Below, piece after piece: positions 38,340 through 47,418 of a stretch of 64,000 nucleotides of DNA; the stretch's first letter is position 1, and the number at the start of each line of letters is the position of its first letter. Position numbers and translations under genes: made by a program. Under the pieces are notes generated by a model, which did not search any database, was not told where the DNA came from, and saw only the letters and a list, made by a program, of their open reading frames with translations. The stretch comes from Ralstonia sp. RRA (GTDB lineage: Bacteria; Pseudomonadota; Gammaproteobacteria; Burkholderiales; Burkholderiaceae): the NCBI RefSeq assembly GCF_037023145.1, contig NZ_CP146093.1, positions 1 through 64,000 of the forward strand, written 5' to 3'.

Positions 38340-41300
38340 GGGGTCTCCTCGTTTTCAGTGCAATAAGTGACGGTACGCAAAGCTAGCACTGGCGCGGGGG
38401 TGGTCTGGGTAGACCGTTGATTTCATTGACTTTCCTGTTCGCTTTGTAAACGGGTATGGTGGCCTCCCACTTTTGAGGTTCACGATGCAGGGTTGGCACA
38501 CAACGTTTTTGGGGATGCGTGGGCTCCCCCGCGATATCAGCGACTTCGAGATGAAGGCATTTTTCACCTTCGATGGTGCCGAGCGCGACGCAATCAATGC
38601 ACGCCGAGGTGATTCCCACAAGCTTGGTCTGGCGCTCCATATTGGTTTCCTGCGCATGAGTGGGCGTTTGCTCGGTGCCTTTCGGGTAATTCCAGTAGCC
38701 TTGTGGCGCCACCTTGGCAACGAGCTTGGCATTGCAGCACCAGAAGTCGCCTCGCTGAGAGCCATGTATGAACGCGGGCGCACGCTATTCGATCACCAAC
38801 AAGTAGCCTGCACGGTCCTTGGATTCCAGTGGATGAGCGAGCACCAGCGCCGCTCACTGGTACGTGAACTGCGCGACGAAGTGGCGCGCTGCGCCGACCG
38901 CGATCAGCTACTCGTGCGGGCGCGTCAATGGCTGTACAAGAACAAGCTGGTGATCGTGCACGAGCGGGCAATTCGGACACTGATTGCGGCGGCACTTGCC
39001 CAGCTTGAAGTTGAAACAGGCACCGCCATCGCCGCCAGCGTTGATCCAGCAACACTTGATCGCTGGCGAGCCTCAGTTTCAGAGCTGCGCCCAGATGGAC
39101 AAACCCAGCAGAGTTGGCTATGGGCTGCACCGGCGAAACACTCAACCCGCCAAATCAGCGAGGTACTGGAGCGCATCGACCTGCTTTACACGCTGGACGT
39201 TCATAAGCACCTGGCAGACATCCCCGATCTCATCTTGCGCCGCTACGCGCGCCGACTTGTCTCCAGGCCGCCCTCAGCCGGAGCCAAGATCAAAGAGCCA
39301 GCGCGCACCGTGGAGGTCGCATGCTTTCTTCGGTATTGCCTGTTCACCACCACAGACCAGTTGATCCTTATGGTGCAGCGCCGGATCGCCGATCTGTGGC
39401 GTCAGGCTGCCGCCGATGTCCCCGCTACCGTCAATTGGGCCGCAATGTACAAAACGCTGCTCGGCGAACTTGTTGCCTTGAGCGCGCAAGGTGCGGTGCC
39501 AGATGCTGAGTTGCGTGCCCGTCTTGAAGCCTTGATCACCGAAACCCAGAAACGCAAACCACCGAGCAGGGCCTCCCTGGTCCGCGAGGGATTGATTGAT
39601 GGAATTCGCCCCGTGCGGTCGTTGCTCGTCGCCATTGCAAAGCTGCCCTGGCAGGCCACCGGCGAGCATCCTGCCATCGAGTACCTTGCCAAGCTGCAAG
39701 CTTTATATCTCAAAGGATCCAGAAAGCTGCCAGTTGAAGTGGTGGCACCAAGTCTGGGAATGATCTGGCAGGTTTCGATCTCCAGCCCAGACCGGGAACG
39801 GGCGTTTCAGGCGTTGGAGGTGGCCACCCTGTTTGCCCTGCGCCGCGCGGTGCGCAATGGCTCGGTCTGGATTGAGCACAGCCTGAGCTTTCGGGGTCGT
39901 GCGCGCTTGTTCTTCACGGACGAGCGTTGGCAGGCAGAGTCCAAGAAACACTATGCCCGTCTATCGTTACCCAGCAAGGCTGCCACTTTCTTGAAGCCTT
40001 TGCTGGCCAGAGTAACTGCCGGTGTCGATGCGGTGGCCGCTGCAGCCCGCAGTGGCGTACTGCGCGTGGATGATGAACTCCATTTGTCGCCATTGCCCGC
40101 AGAGGACGAAGACCCAGAAGTGACCAAGCTGCGCGCGGCTTTGGATCACCGCATCGGTGAGGTTCAATTGCCGGAAGTGATTCTGGCCGTTGACGCCCAG
40201 GTGCGCTTTAGCTGGATCATGCTCGGACGTGAGCCGCGCTCTACCGACGAGCTGCTGATGGTCTATGCCGGCATCATGGCCCACGGCACCAGTCTGACTG
40301 CGGTCGAATGCGCGCGCATGATTCCGCAATTGTCTGCCACCAGCATTCGCCAGGCCATGCGCTGGGCGCGGGACGAACGGCGTCTGAGCCAGGCCTGCCA
40401 GGCTGTGCTGGAATTCATGCAGCGACACCCGATTGCCGCCACCTGGGGGCGGTCCGATTTGGCATCTTCTGACATGATGAGCATGGAGACCACCAAACGG
40501 GTGTGGCAAGCCCGGCTTGATCCTCGGCGCAACACACCTTCCATTGGAATCTACTCCCATGTAAAAGACCGGTGGGGCATCTTCCATGCGCAGCCCTTTG
40601 TGCTCAATGAGCGCCAGGCGGGCGTGGCCATTGAAGGTGTCATCCGCCAAGAAAAGCTGGAGACCAGCCAGCTTGCTGTGGATACCCATGGCTACACCGA
40701 CTTTGCCATGTCACATGCCCGTTTGCTTGGTTTTGATCTTTGCCCGCGGTTGAAGGAACTCAAACAGCGCCACCTCTTTGTGCCACGCGGCACCAAAGTG
40801 CCCGCAGAAATCGCTGCGGTGTGCGAAGCCAATGTCGACGTCGCTTTGATCGAAAAGCATTGGGATAGTCTGGTGCACCTGGCAGCCTCGGTCATGAGCG
40901 GACATGCCAGTGCGGTGGCAGCTCTTGCGCGGTTCGGTTCTGCCGCCCAGGGCGATCCAATCTATGAGGCTGGCGTGCAATTGGGGCGGTTGCTGCGTAC
41001 GGCGTTTTTGGCTGACTACTTTGTCAAGGACGCTTTCAGGAACGAGTTGCGCCGGGTGCTCAATCGGGGCGAGGCTGTTAACGCCCTCAAGCGCGCCATT
41101 TATACCGGCCGGATCAGCCCGGCGCAGGCCAAACGTGTCGATGAAATGCAGGCTGTGGCCGATGCGTTGAGCCTGATGGCCAACATCGTGATGGCGTGGA
41201 ATACCTCACAGATGCAGGCGGTCCTGGATCGCTGGTCGAACCGCCGCCAGGTCATTCCACCGGAACTGATCGGGAAGATTGCGCCCACCAAGCTGGAGAG

Positions 41301-41543
41301 CATCAACTTGCGGGGTGTGTTTCGCTTCCCGGTTGACCGCTATGCTGACCAAATCCTGCCTTCGCGGCCAAATGCATCGATAACTGGCACCAATGGATGA
41401 AACCGACCACGGTTTGACGCCACGAATCGCAGATTTGAAAGTGAACAGGAAAGTCAATGAAATCAACGATCTACCAACACCACCTCCGCGCCAGTGCTAG
41501 CTTTTCGTACCGTCACTTATTGCACTGAAAACGAGGAGACCCC
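38340..41543 (+). mobile_element. IS1071 copy A (3204 bp)
   Basis: Starts GGGGTCTCCTCGTTTTCAGT and ends with its inverted complement; terminal repeats of roughly 110 bp, length 3204 bp and a single 971-aa transposase all match IS1071, a class II element known for framing catabolic genes. The left flank is TGAAA and the right flank GAGCC, so there is no target duplication. In side-by-side comparison I noticed one base that differs from copy B at 48565-51768, in the same orientation. Confidence 0.96.
38485..41400 (+). CDS. tnpA: IS1071 transposase, copy A
   Basis: 971 aa from ATG 38485 (MQGWHTTFLGMRGLPRDI), preceded by TGAGG; a TTG four codons earlier is less likely. A full-length Tn3-family DDE transposase. 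Codon 41290-41292 is AAG (Lys), whereas copy B has AGG (Arg). Confidence 0.95.
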   Translation: MQGWHTTFLGMRGLPRDISDFEMKAFFTFDGAERDAINARRGDSHKLGLALHIGFLRMSGRLLGAFRVIPVALWRHLGNELGIAAPEVASLRAMYERGRTLFDHQQVACTVLGFQWMSEHQRRSLVRELRDEVARCADRDQLLVRARQWLYKNKLVIVHERAIRTLIAAALAQLEVETGTAIAASVDPATLDRWRASVSELRPDGQTQQSWLWAAPAKHSTRQISEVLERIDLLYTLDVHKHLADIPDLILRRYARRLVSRPPSAGAKIKEPARTVEVACFLRYCLFTTTDQLILMVQRRIADLWRQAAADVPATVNWAAMYKTLLGELVALSAQGAVPDAELRARLEALITETQKRKPPSRASLVREGLIDGIRPVRSLLVAIAKLPWQATGEHPAIEYLAKLQALYLKGSRKLPVEVVAPSLGMIWQVSISSPDRERAFQALEVATLFALRRAVRNGSVWIEHSLSFRGRARLFFTDERWQAESKKHYARLSLPSKAATFLKPLLARVTAGVDAVAAAARSGVLRVDDELHLSPLPAEDEDPEVTKLRAALDHRIGEVQLPEVILAVDAQVRFSWIMLGREPRSTDELLMVYAGIMAHGTSLTAVECARMIPQLSATSIRQAMRWARDERRLSQACQAVLEFMQRHPIAATWGRSDLASSDMMSMETTKRVWQARLDPRRNTPSIGIYSHVKDRWGIFHAQPFVLNERQAGVAIEGVIRQEKLETSQLAVDTHGYTDFAMSHARLLGFDLCPRLKELKQRHLFVPRGTKVPAEIAAVCEANVDVALIEKHWDSLVHLAASVMSGHASAVAALARFGSAAQGDPIYEAGVQLGRLLRTAFLADYFVKDAFRNELRRVLNRGEAVNALKRAIYTGRISPAQAKRVDEMQAVADALSLMANIVMAWNTSQMQAVLDRWSNRRQVIPPELIGKIAPTKLESINLRGVFRFPVDRYADQILPSRPNASITGTNG

Positions 41544-41639
41544 GAGCCGCACCTCTAAATATGAGTCGCTATGACCTGCTCCCCGTAAACCGGGCCAGTC
41601 GGAATCTAGTAAAGTCCGTTTTCGAAGAGGAAGACGGAC

Positions 41640-41903
41640 ATGAAGAAGCGCTTTTCGGAAGAACAGATCATCGGCTTCCTGAAGGAAGCGGAGGCGGGCC
41701 TGCCGGTGAAGGAGCTGTGCAGGAAGCATGGGTTCAGTGACGCCTCGTTCTACACGTGGCGCGCGAAGTTCGGCGGCATGGAGGTGTCGGAAGCCCGTCG
41801 GCTCAAGGAGCTGGAAGCCGAGAACGCGAGGCTGAAGAAGCTGCTGGCCGAGGCGATGCTCGATATGGAAGCCCTGAAGGTGGTCGTGAAGGGAAAGCCC
41901 TGA
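41640..41903 (+). CDS. IS407-group OrfA (DNA-binding subunit)
   Basis: 87 aa: a helix-turn-helix (FSEEQIIGFLKEAEAGLPVK, then ELCRKHGFSDASFYTWRAKF) and a leucine-zipper-like helix ([20 protein letters not shown]). Its end overlaps orfB. The in-frame heptamer G-GGA-AAG at 41891-41897 fits the X-XXY-YYZ rule for programmed -1 frameshifting, which would make the OrfAB transposase. Confidence 0.93.
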   Translation: MKKRFSEEQIIGFLKEAEAGLPVKELCRKHGFSDASFYTWRAKFGGMEVSEARRLKELEAENARLKKLLAEAMLDMEALKVVVKGKP

Positions 41904-42757
41904 GCCCGCAGGCCAGGCGCGAGGCGGTCGCGGCGATTCGGCAGAAGGTCAATGTCTCCGAGCGCCGTGCCTGCCGGCTTGTCGGGCTTTCGCGCAGCGT
42001 GCTGCATTATGAAGCGCAGCCGGACCACGAGAATGAGGCGCTCAAGGCGCGCCTCATCGAGCTGGGGCACCAGAGGCGGCGTTTCGGCTATCGGCGGCTA
42101 CACGCGCTGCTGGCGCGCGAAGGAAGGCACGTAAACCACAAGCGCGTGCACCGGCTGTATCGCGAGGCCGGACTGGCCGTGCGGCGCCGGCGACGGCGCC
42201 ACGGCGTGATGGTCGAGCGCGAGCAGCTGGCTTTGCCGAGTACGCCGAACGAGGTGTGGTCCCTCGATTTCGTGATGGACGCATTGTCCAACGGGCGTCG
42301 CCTGAAGTGCCTGACCATTGTCGACGACTTCACCAAGGAAGCGGTCGAGATCGTGGTGGACCACGGCATCTCGGGTCGGTATGTGACGCGCGTGCTGGAC
42401 CGGGTGGCGCGCTTCAGGGGCTACCCGAAAGCGTTGCGCACGGACCAGGGACCCGAATTCACGAGCCGCGCGCTGGACCAGTGGGCCTACGCCAACGGCG
42501 TGACGTTGAAATTGATTCAGGCGGGCAAGCCGACGCAGAATGCGTACATCGAGTCGTTCAATGGCAAGTTTCGTGACGAGTGTCTGAACGAGCACTGGTT
42601 CACGACGCTCGCCCACGCCCGGGCCGTGGTGTCGGCATGGCGCCGGGACTACAACGAGGCACGGCCGCACAGCGCATTGAACTACCAGTCGCCGGCCGAA
42701 TTCGCGGCGAAGCATCCGGCACCAGTAGGCGCTCCTGTCTTGCAGGAGCATGTTTGA
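41897..42757 (+). CDS. IS407-group OrfB (DDE integrase domain, made by -1 frameshift)
   Basis: In the -1 frame the product continues K-A-L-S-P-Q-A-R-R-E and carries the rve core: first Asp in VWSLDFVMD, second in LRTDQGPEF and Glu in YIESFNGKFRDE. The open frame extends upstream to 41756, but the conserved part begins at the slip site, which I use as the start. Intact to EHV and stop. Confidence 0.9.
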   Translation, partial: ALSPQARREAVAAIRQKVNVSERRACRLVGLSRSVLHYEAQPDHENEALKARLIELGHQRRRFGYRRLHALLAREGRHVNHKRVHRLYREAGLAVRRRRRRHGVMVEREQLALPSTPNEVWSLDFVMDALSNGRRLKCLTIVDDFTKEAVEIVVDHGISGRYVTRVLDRVARFRGYPKALRTDQGPEFTSRALDQWAYANGVTLKLIQAGKPTQNAYIESFNGKFRDECLNEHWFTTLAHARAVVSAWRRDYNEARPHSALNYQSPAEFAAKHPAPVGAPVLQEHV

Positions 42758-42805
42758 ACAGGACTTTACTAGAAGCTCCGTGGCCCTATCGAAGGGGGCA
42801 GGTCA

Positions 42806-43279
42806 GCTAATCATTGGTGGTTAACCTAGCTGTTATACCGCAAAAGATGCACTATCCTTCGTATATTAGAGATCTAACTAAATGATAAGTAAGAAAAATA
42901 ATGCTGCGGAATTTCACAGAGTGTGACGTCGGAAACGAGTTCAAGCTATACGAGCGGATGGAGGTCGCCAGCGATATGTTAGCTGCTCGACGGAGGACCA
43001 ATCTCGGCACTATGCGATTCGCTGTGTCGTTCCTTAGTCATTACGCACTAAATAGTCTAGCTGCTTAGTCGATGCAAACATTTGTCGCGATTGGAGCCGC
43101 CATCACGCTAAACAACCGTCGATCGACTCAATGAACGACTGCGCTGTCCGGACCGGGAACGACGGCCGCCAACGGCAAAAGTTGGCGAGCGCTATCTGTC
43201 TCTATTCTCATCAGCATGACCAATTTTCCTACAGTCCTATATTGACTATTCCTGTCGTCAGTAATTCACGGAGAAAAAC
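42806..43279. other. AT-richer interval without a recognised gene
   Basis: 474 bp, visibly richer in A/T than the cop or cus regions (for example around 42870-42900). No ORF with coding character. The 3' end supplies the CGGAGAAAAAC ribosome site of the hydrolase gene. It may contain that operon's promoter, but I cannot single one out. Confidence 0.5.
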
Positions 43280-43939
43280 ATGAGCAACGCGTCGCATCCG
43301 CAACCCGTTACAGCTGCCGAAAATTATCGCGGCGTATGGGGTCATCGCATTGGTTTCGGCACCAAAGCGGCAATTCTCGTTATCGATTTCGTCAAAGCTT
43401 ATACGCTCGAACATGCGCCGCTATACGCGCCGGGCGTCGCTCCGGCCGTCCGCGAAACCATAGGCGTCCTTGACGCTGCGAGAAGGCATGGCGTGCGCGT
43501 TATCCATACGGTCGTGAGCCACCAGTCGTCCGACTTTGCGGACGCCGGCGTATGGGCTCTTAAGGCACCAGTTGTGAAATGCTTGGCCGAGAAACCGTTC
43601 AACGAAGTGTGCGAAGGCGTCGAGCCACTTCCCAGCGAGTTAGTCATAAGCAAGCAATATGCAAGCGCCTTCTTCGGTACGAGCCTTGCGGCAACACTCA
43701 CCGCCGCGCAAGTCGACACCCTGATTTTAACGGGCTGCTCGACGAGTGGCTGCGTACGCGCCACCGCCGTCGATGCAGTTCAGAACGGTTTTCGCGTAAT
43801 CGTTCCGCGGGAATGTGTAGGTGACCGGCATAGCGGCCCTCACGAGGCGAACCTCTTCGACATCGATAGTAAGTATGGCGATGTTGTTAGCAAGCAGGAA
43901 GTTCTTGATTTCATTGAACGCCCGCGAAGCGTTCGGTAA
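43280..43939 (+). CDS. Cysteine hydrolase, N-carbamoylsarcosine amidase/maleamate amidase type
   Basis: 219 aa of the isochorismatase-like fold. Catalytic residues are visible: Asp in ILVIDFVKAY, Lys in LVISKQYASAFFGT and the nucleophile Cys in LILTGCSTSGCVRATA, followed by DAVQNGF and HEANLFDIDSKYGDV. These blocks are those of N-carbamoylsarcosine amidohydrolases and related maleamate amidases, which release ammonia from amides. It is followed after 38 bp by a deacetylase-type hydrolase with its own AGGAG site, which suggests a small catabolic operon. Confidence 0.88.
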   Translation: MSNASHPQPVTAAENYRGVWGHRIGFGTKAAILVIDFVKAYTLEHAPLYAPGVAPAVRETIGVLDAARRHGVRVIHTVVSHQSSDFADAGVWALKAPVVKCLAEKPFNEVCEGVEPLPSELVISKQYASAFFGTSLAATLTAAQVDTLILTGCSTSGCVRATAVDAVQNGFRVIVPRECVGDRHSGPHEANLFDIDSKYGDVVSKQEVLDFIERPRSVR

Positions 43940-43977
43940 AGACTAGGCGAAATTTGTTACTAACAGGAGAACAACTA

Positions 43978-44868
43978 ATGAATAAACTGACTCAAACGAG
44001 CCACTATGACTACCAACCCATCATCGACCGCGCGCCACTCAAGTTTCCCAATGGCGCTCGCGTGGCTGTCGTTCCTTACATCAACATTGAGCACTTCCCT
44101 GAAGACATTCCCGGTACCGCGATCGTCCCCGCCACGGCGAGGTTCATTCCTGACGCACTGAACTATGGTTGGCGTGACTATGGAAATCGCGTTGGACTGT
44201 GGCGAATCATGGACATCATGGACGCGTTGCACATGCGTGGCACAGTCTGTCTGAACTCGGACATCATCACCGAATACCCACGCATCATCGAGGAAGGCGA
44301 GCGCCGCAACTGGGCTTGGATTGGTCACGGAATCAACAATGCACCTACCAATTTTCTTGCCGATATCGATGAGGACAGGGAGCGGACTATCATCCGGACA
44401 GTGCTTGAGAAGATGGAAAAAGTGCTCGGGCGCAAGACTAAAGGTTGGCTTGGACCCTTTCTCACGGAAACGCTCAACACGCCACACATCTTGGCAGAGT
44501 TGGGTGTCGAATATCTCTGCGACTTCACCGCGGACGACCAGCCGTTTAAATTTAACACACGTTCGGGAAGCCTCATTTCGGTACCCTACTCTCTTGAACT
44601 CAACGATCTCCCCGCTTTCATGAGCATCGGTGTCTCGCCGGCCGACTTCGGAGACATGATTGTCGATCAGTTCGACGTTCTGTACGAAGAGGGGCAGGAT
44701 AACGCCCGTGTAATGCCCATCTGTCTGCACACTTTCCTGGTCGGCCAGCCATTCCGCGCGAAGCATTTGAGGCGCGCGTTCGAACACATCGCCCGTCATT
44801 CAGGCGTCTGGTTTGCGACGGGCGATGAGATCAATGACTGGTATCGGAGCAGCGTCATCGCGGCGTAG
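43978..44868 (+). CDS. Polysaccharide deacetylase-family hydrolase (PuuE/allantoinase-like)
   Basis: 296 aa from ATG 43978, with AGGAGAACAACTA upstream. It has the NodB-type fold pattern of PuuE-like enzymes: VAVVPYINIEHF near the start, DYGNRVGLWRIMDIMD, IGHGINNAP and a late CLHTFLVGQPFRAKHLRRAF. Relatives hydrolyse ring amides such as allantoin rather than sugars. Next to an N-carbamoyl-type amidase it could open a cyclic amide or ureide that the amidase then finishes; this is inferred from adjacency. Confidence 0.85.
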   Translation: MNKLTQTSHYDYQPIIDRAPLKFPNGARVAVVPYINIEHFPEDIPGTAIVPATARFIPDALNYGWRDYGNRVGLWRIMDIMDALHMRGTVCLNSDIITEYPRIIEEGERRNWAWIGHGINNAPTNFLADIDEDRERTIIRTVLEKMEKVLGRKTKGWLGPFLTETLNTPHILAELGVEYLCDFTADDQPFKFNTRSGSLISVPYSLELNDLPAFMSIGVSPADFGDMIVDQFDVLYEEGQDNARVMPICLHTFLVGQPFRAKHLRRAFEHIARHSGVWFATGDEINDWYRSSVIAA

Positions 44869-45169
44869 CGTGCCTGATAAGTCGCGCACGCTGCGTGGAA
44901 AATTGGCGAGCCAATTTCAATTAATAACGCTGATTGCATCGATTGAAACGACGGATCCGTCCGATCACTCTCAGATAGTGCCCATGTCGACGAAAGTCAG
45001 CCATAACGAAGCCTATGTCGGCCTAAAAATGCCCAGCGGGATCATTCTCATAGGGCACGTCTGAGCTTCGAATGAGTATTGAAAAGTAAGAGGAAGGAGT
45101 TCCGGTAATACCCCCTGAAATCCACCGCTGGGAGAAGTAGAATTTTCTCGTTAAGAGGGAGTTCTGCAG

Positions 45170-45649
45170 ATGAAGAAGTCGAGATTCACAGATAGCCAGA
45201 TATTGGAGGCGCTCAAGCGCGCGGAGGCTGGGCTTGCGGTGCCGGAGCTATGCCGGGAACTGGGCATCAGTTCGGCAACGTTCTACAAATGGCGCTCGAA
45301 GTACGGCGGGATGGACGCGTCGATGATGTCGCGCATGAAGGAGCTCGAGGCGGAGAATGCCCGGCTGCGCAAGATGTACATCGAGGAGAAGCTCAAGGCT
45401 GAGATTGCCTCGGAGGCGCTGCAAAAAAGTTCTGAAGCCATCTCGCCGGCGCGAGATGGCAAAGCAGGTTGTGCAACAGCGCCGCGTGTCAATTCGTGTG
45501 GCGTGCACAGTGTTCGGCATCAGCGAGTCGTGCTACCGATACGAGGCGAAGTTGAACACGGAGAACGAAGAGATTGCAGACTGGCTGATGCGTATCACGG
45601 GCTGTCATCGCAACTGGGGCTTTCTGCTGTGCTATTACTACTTGCGTAA
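45170..45649 (+). pseudogene. IS51-like OrfA, running past its expected end
   Basis: Residues 1-85 are a normal OrfA (FTDSQILEALKRAEAGLAVP, GISSATFYKWRSKYGGMD, coiled coil [21 protein letters not shown]). After EALQK the frame continues for about 70 residues of non-conserved sequence. The junction reads CTG-CAA-AAA-AGT with six As. Seven As would give CAA-AAA-AAG-TTC-TGA, a typical OrfA end, and would place orfB in the -1 frame. In this copy orfB is in the +1 frame instead. Confidence 0.7.
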
Positions 45650-46256
45650 CGTGCAGGGATTCGGGTGGAACCACAAGCGCATCTACCGGATTTATCGGGA
45701 GCTGGAGCTGAACCTGCGCATCAAGCCGAAGAAACGCTTGGTGCGCGAAACGCCGCAGCCGCTGTCGGTGCCGCATGCCATCAACGAAGTGTGGTCAATG
45801 GACTTCATGCATGACCAGCTCGTTGACGGGCGCAGCATCCGGACGCTGAACGTGATTGATGATTTCAACCGCGAGGCGCTGGGCATTGAGGTGGATTTCT
45901 CGCTGCCGTCCGAGCGGGTGATTCGCACGCTGGAGCAGCACATGGAATGGCGTGGCAAGCCGAAGGTAATTCGTTGTGACAACGGCCCAGAATACCTGAG
46001 CACAGCCATCGTGACTTGGACGCAGAAGCTAGGTATACGGCTGGAATACATTGAGCCGGGCAAGCCGCAACAGAACGCGTACATCGAACGGTTCAATCGG
46101 ACCGCGCGATACGAATGGCTCTCGCAATATCTGTGGGAAGACCTGGAGCAGGTTCGGCAGGCAGCGGCCGACTGGATGTGGACTTACAATCACGAGCGCC
46201 CAAATATGGCATTGGGCGGCTTTACCCCGAAGCAGCGGCTGGCCATGGCCGCTTAG
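45431..46256 (+). pseudogene. IS51-like OrfB (DDE domain), not in the normal shift frame
   Basis: The frame reads [20 protein letters not shown] and carries the integrase core: Asp in VWSMDFMHD, Asp in [12 protein letters not shown] and Glu in [15 protein letters not shown]. The domain itself is intact, but the missing A in the slippery run means a -1 shift hits TGA. Only a +1 shift or an internal start such as ATG 45456 could express it. A base-call error in the homopolymer would also explain this. Confidence 0.7.
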
Positions 46257-46329
46257 TTTCTACTTCTGCCGACTGTGGAAAACGGGGGCATTACCTTCCG
46301 ACCTCGTTCGCATGGGTTTAATTTCGACA

Positions 46330-47418
46330 ATGACAGAACAATTCAAAAAGCAATCTTCCTGCCGTATGCTTAAAGCTGCGTTGAGGGCCCCGGTTCTCAT
46401 TAGCCTCCTCGCTTGCTCCGCAGCCTACGCGCAGTCGAGCGTTCAATTGTACGGCCAGGTCGACACCTGGGTTGGAGCACAAAAATTCCCCGGCGGCAAT
46501 CGCGCTTGGCAGGTGGCGGGCGGCGGAATGTCCACGTCGTATTGGGGTCTGAAAGGCGCGGAAGATCTAGGCGGTGGTTACAAGGCTATCTTCACTCTGG
46601 AAGACTTTATTCGTCCACAAAATGGGGGATCTGGACGCTTCACCGGTGACGCATTTTTCTCGAGGAATGCCTACCTCGGTATCGAATCTCCGTACGGTAC
46701 GTTCACCGCTGGCAGACTGACGACGCAGTTGTTCGTGTCGACCATCCTCTTCAATCCGTTTGTCGATTCCTTCGTATTCTCGCCGATGGTCTACCACGTA
46801 TATATGGGGCTTGGGATGTATCCCCCTTATATGACCGATCAAGGCGCAATTGGCGACACATGTTGGAATAACGCGGTGCAATACTCAACGCCGGACTTCG
46901 GCGGCTTGTCCGCGAGTGTGATGTACGGACTCGGAAACCAGGCCGACGGAAGCGGTCAACATAAATATAGCGCCCAGTTCCTATACTTTCATGGCCCGTT
47001 TGCTGCCACCGGCGTTTATCAATACGCGAACTTTAATGTCGCCGGCGGTGACTTGGGATCTCTCATTGCCGGTATGAAAAATCAGAGCGCGGCACAAATT
47101 GGTTTTTCGTACGACCTGAAGTTTATAAAATTTTTCGCGCAGTATATGTACATAAAGAATGACGTTACTGCTGGCAGCTTCCACGTGAACACCGCACAAG
47201 GCGGCGCGACGGTGCCGGTGGGTTTAGGTTCCATGATGGCTTCATACGCGTATTCGCGAAACTCCGGAGGGAGTGACCAAACGCGTCGCACATGGGCGCT
47301 CGGATACGACTATCCCCTGTCGAAGCGTACCGATGTGTACGTTGCCTACATGAACGATCAAATCACGAGTCAGTCGACTGGCGATACGTTCGGTGTTGGC
47401 ATGCGGGCGAGGTTCTGA
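46330..47418 (+). CDS. Outer-membrane porin (Gram-negative general porin type)
   Basis: 362 aa from ATG 46330; ATG 46366 (MLKAALRAPVLISLLACSAA) is an equally plausible start because it begins the signal peptide directly. The mature protein starts QSSVQLYGQVDTWVGAQ, the betaproteobacterial porin pattern, with STSYWGLKGAEDLGGGYKAI and a terminal GVGMRARF. No ribosome site is clear before either start, perhaps because the IS element replaced the native leader. It likely imported the substrate of the upstream hydrolases. Confidence 0.9.
   Translation: MTEQFKKQSSCRMLKAALRAPVLISLLACSAAYAQSSVQLYGQVDTWVGAQKFPGGNRAWQVAGGGMSTSYWGLKGAEDLGGGYKAIFTLEDFIRPQNGGSGRFTGDAFFSRNAYLGIESPYGTFTAGRLTTQLFVSTILFNPFVDSFVFSPMVYHVYMGLGMYPPYMTDQGAIGDTCWNNAVQYSTPDFGGLSASVMYGLGNQADGSGQHKYSAQFLYFHGPFAATGVYQYANFNVAGGDLGSLIAGMKNQSAAQIGFSYDLKFIKFFAQYMYIKNDVTAGSFHVNTAQGGATVPVGLGSMMASYAYSRNSGGSDQTRRTWALGYDYPLSKRTDVYVAYMNDQITSQSTGDTFGVGMRARF

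Larger units (their letters stand above)
41572..42805 (+). mobile_element. IS3-family element, IS407 group (1234 bp)
   Basis: The ends begin TGACCTGC and share the inner block TCTAGTAAAGTCC in inverted orientation, as in IS407-group elements. A 4-bp target duplication GCTA is present at 41568-41571 and 42806-42809. It carries orfA and orfB with a slippery heptamer between them and looks intact. It landed 28 bp inside the IS1071 right end, in unassigned DNA. Confidence 0.92.
45104..46295 (+). mobile_element. IS3-family element, IS51-like group (1192 bp), probably defective
   Basis: Ends start GGTAATACCCCC (left) and GGTAATGCCCCC (right, complement) with a shared inner block AGAAGTAGAA. A TTCC duplication flanks it at 45100-45103 and 46296-46299. 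It carries orfA and orfB, but the A-run joining them seems one base short. The right end lies 34 bp before the porin start, separating the porin from the hydrolase genes. Confidence 0.85.

Noticed and set aside
38355..38783. Minus-strand ORFs at the IS1071 left end (repeated at 48580)
   Set aside because: They run antisense through the terminal repeat and the tnpA 5' region; duplicated only because IS1071 is duplicated.
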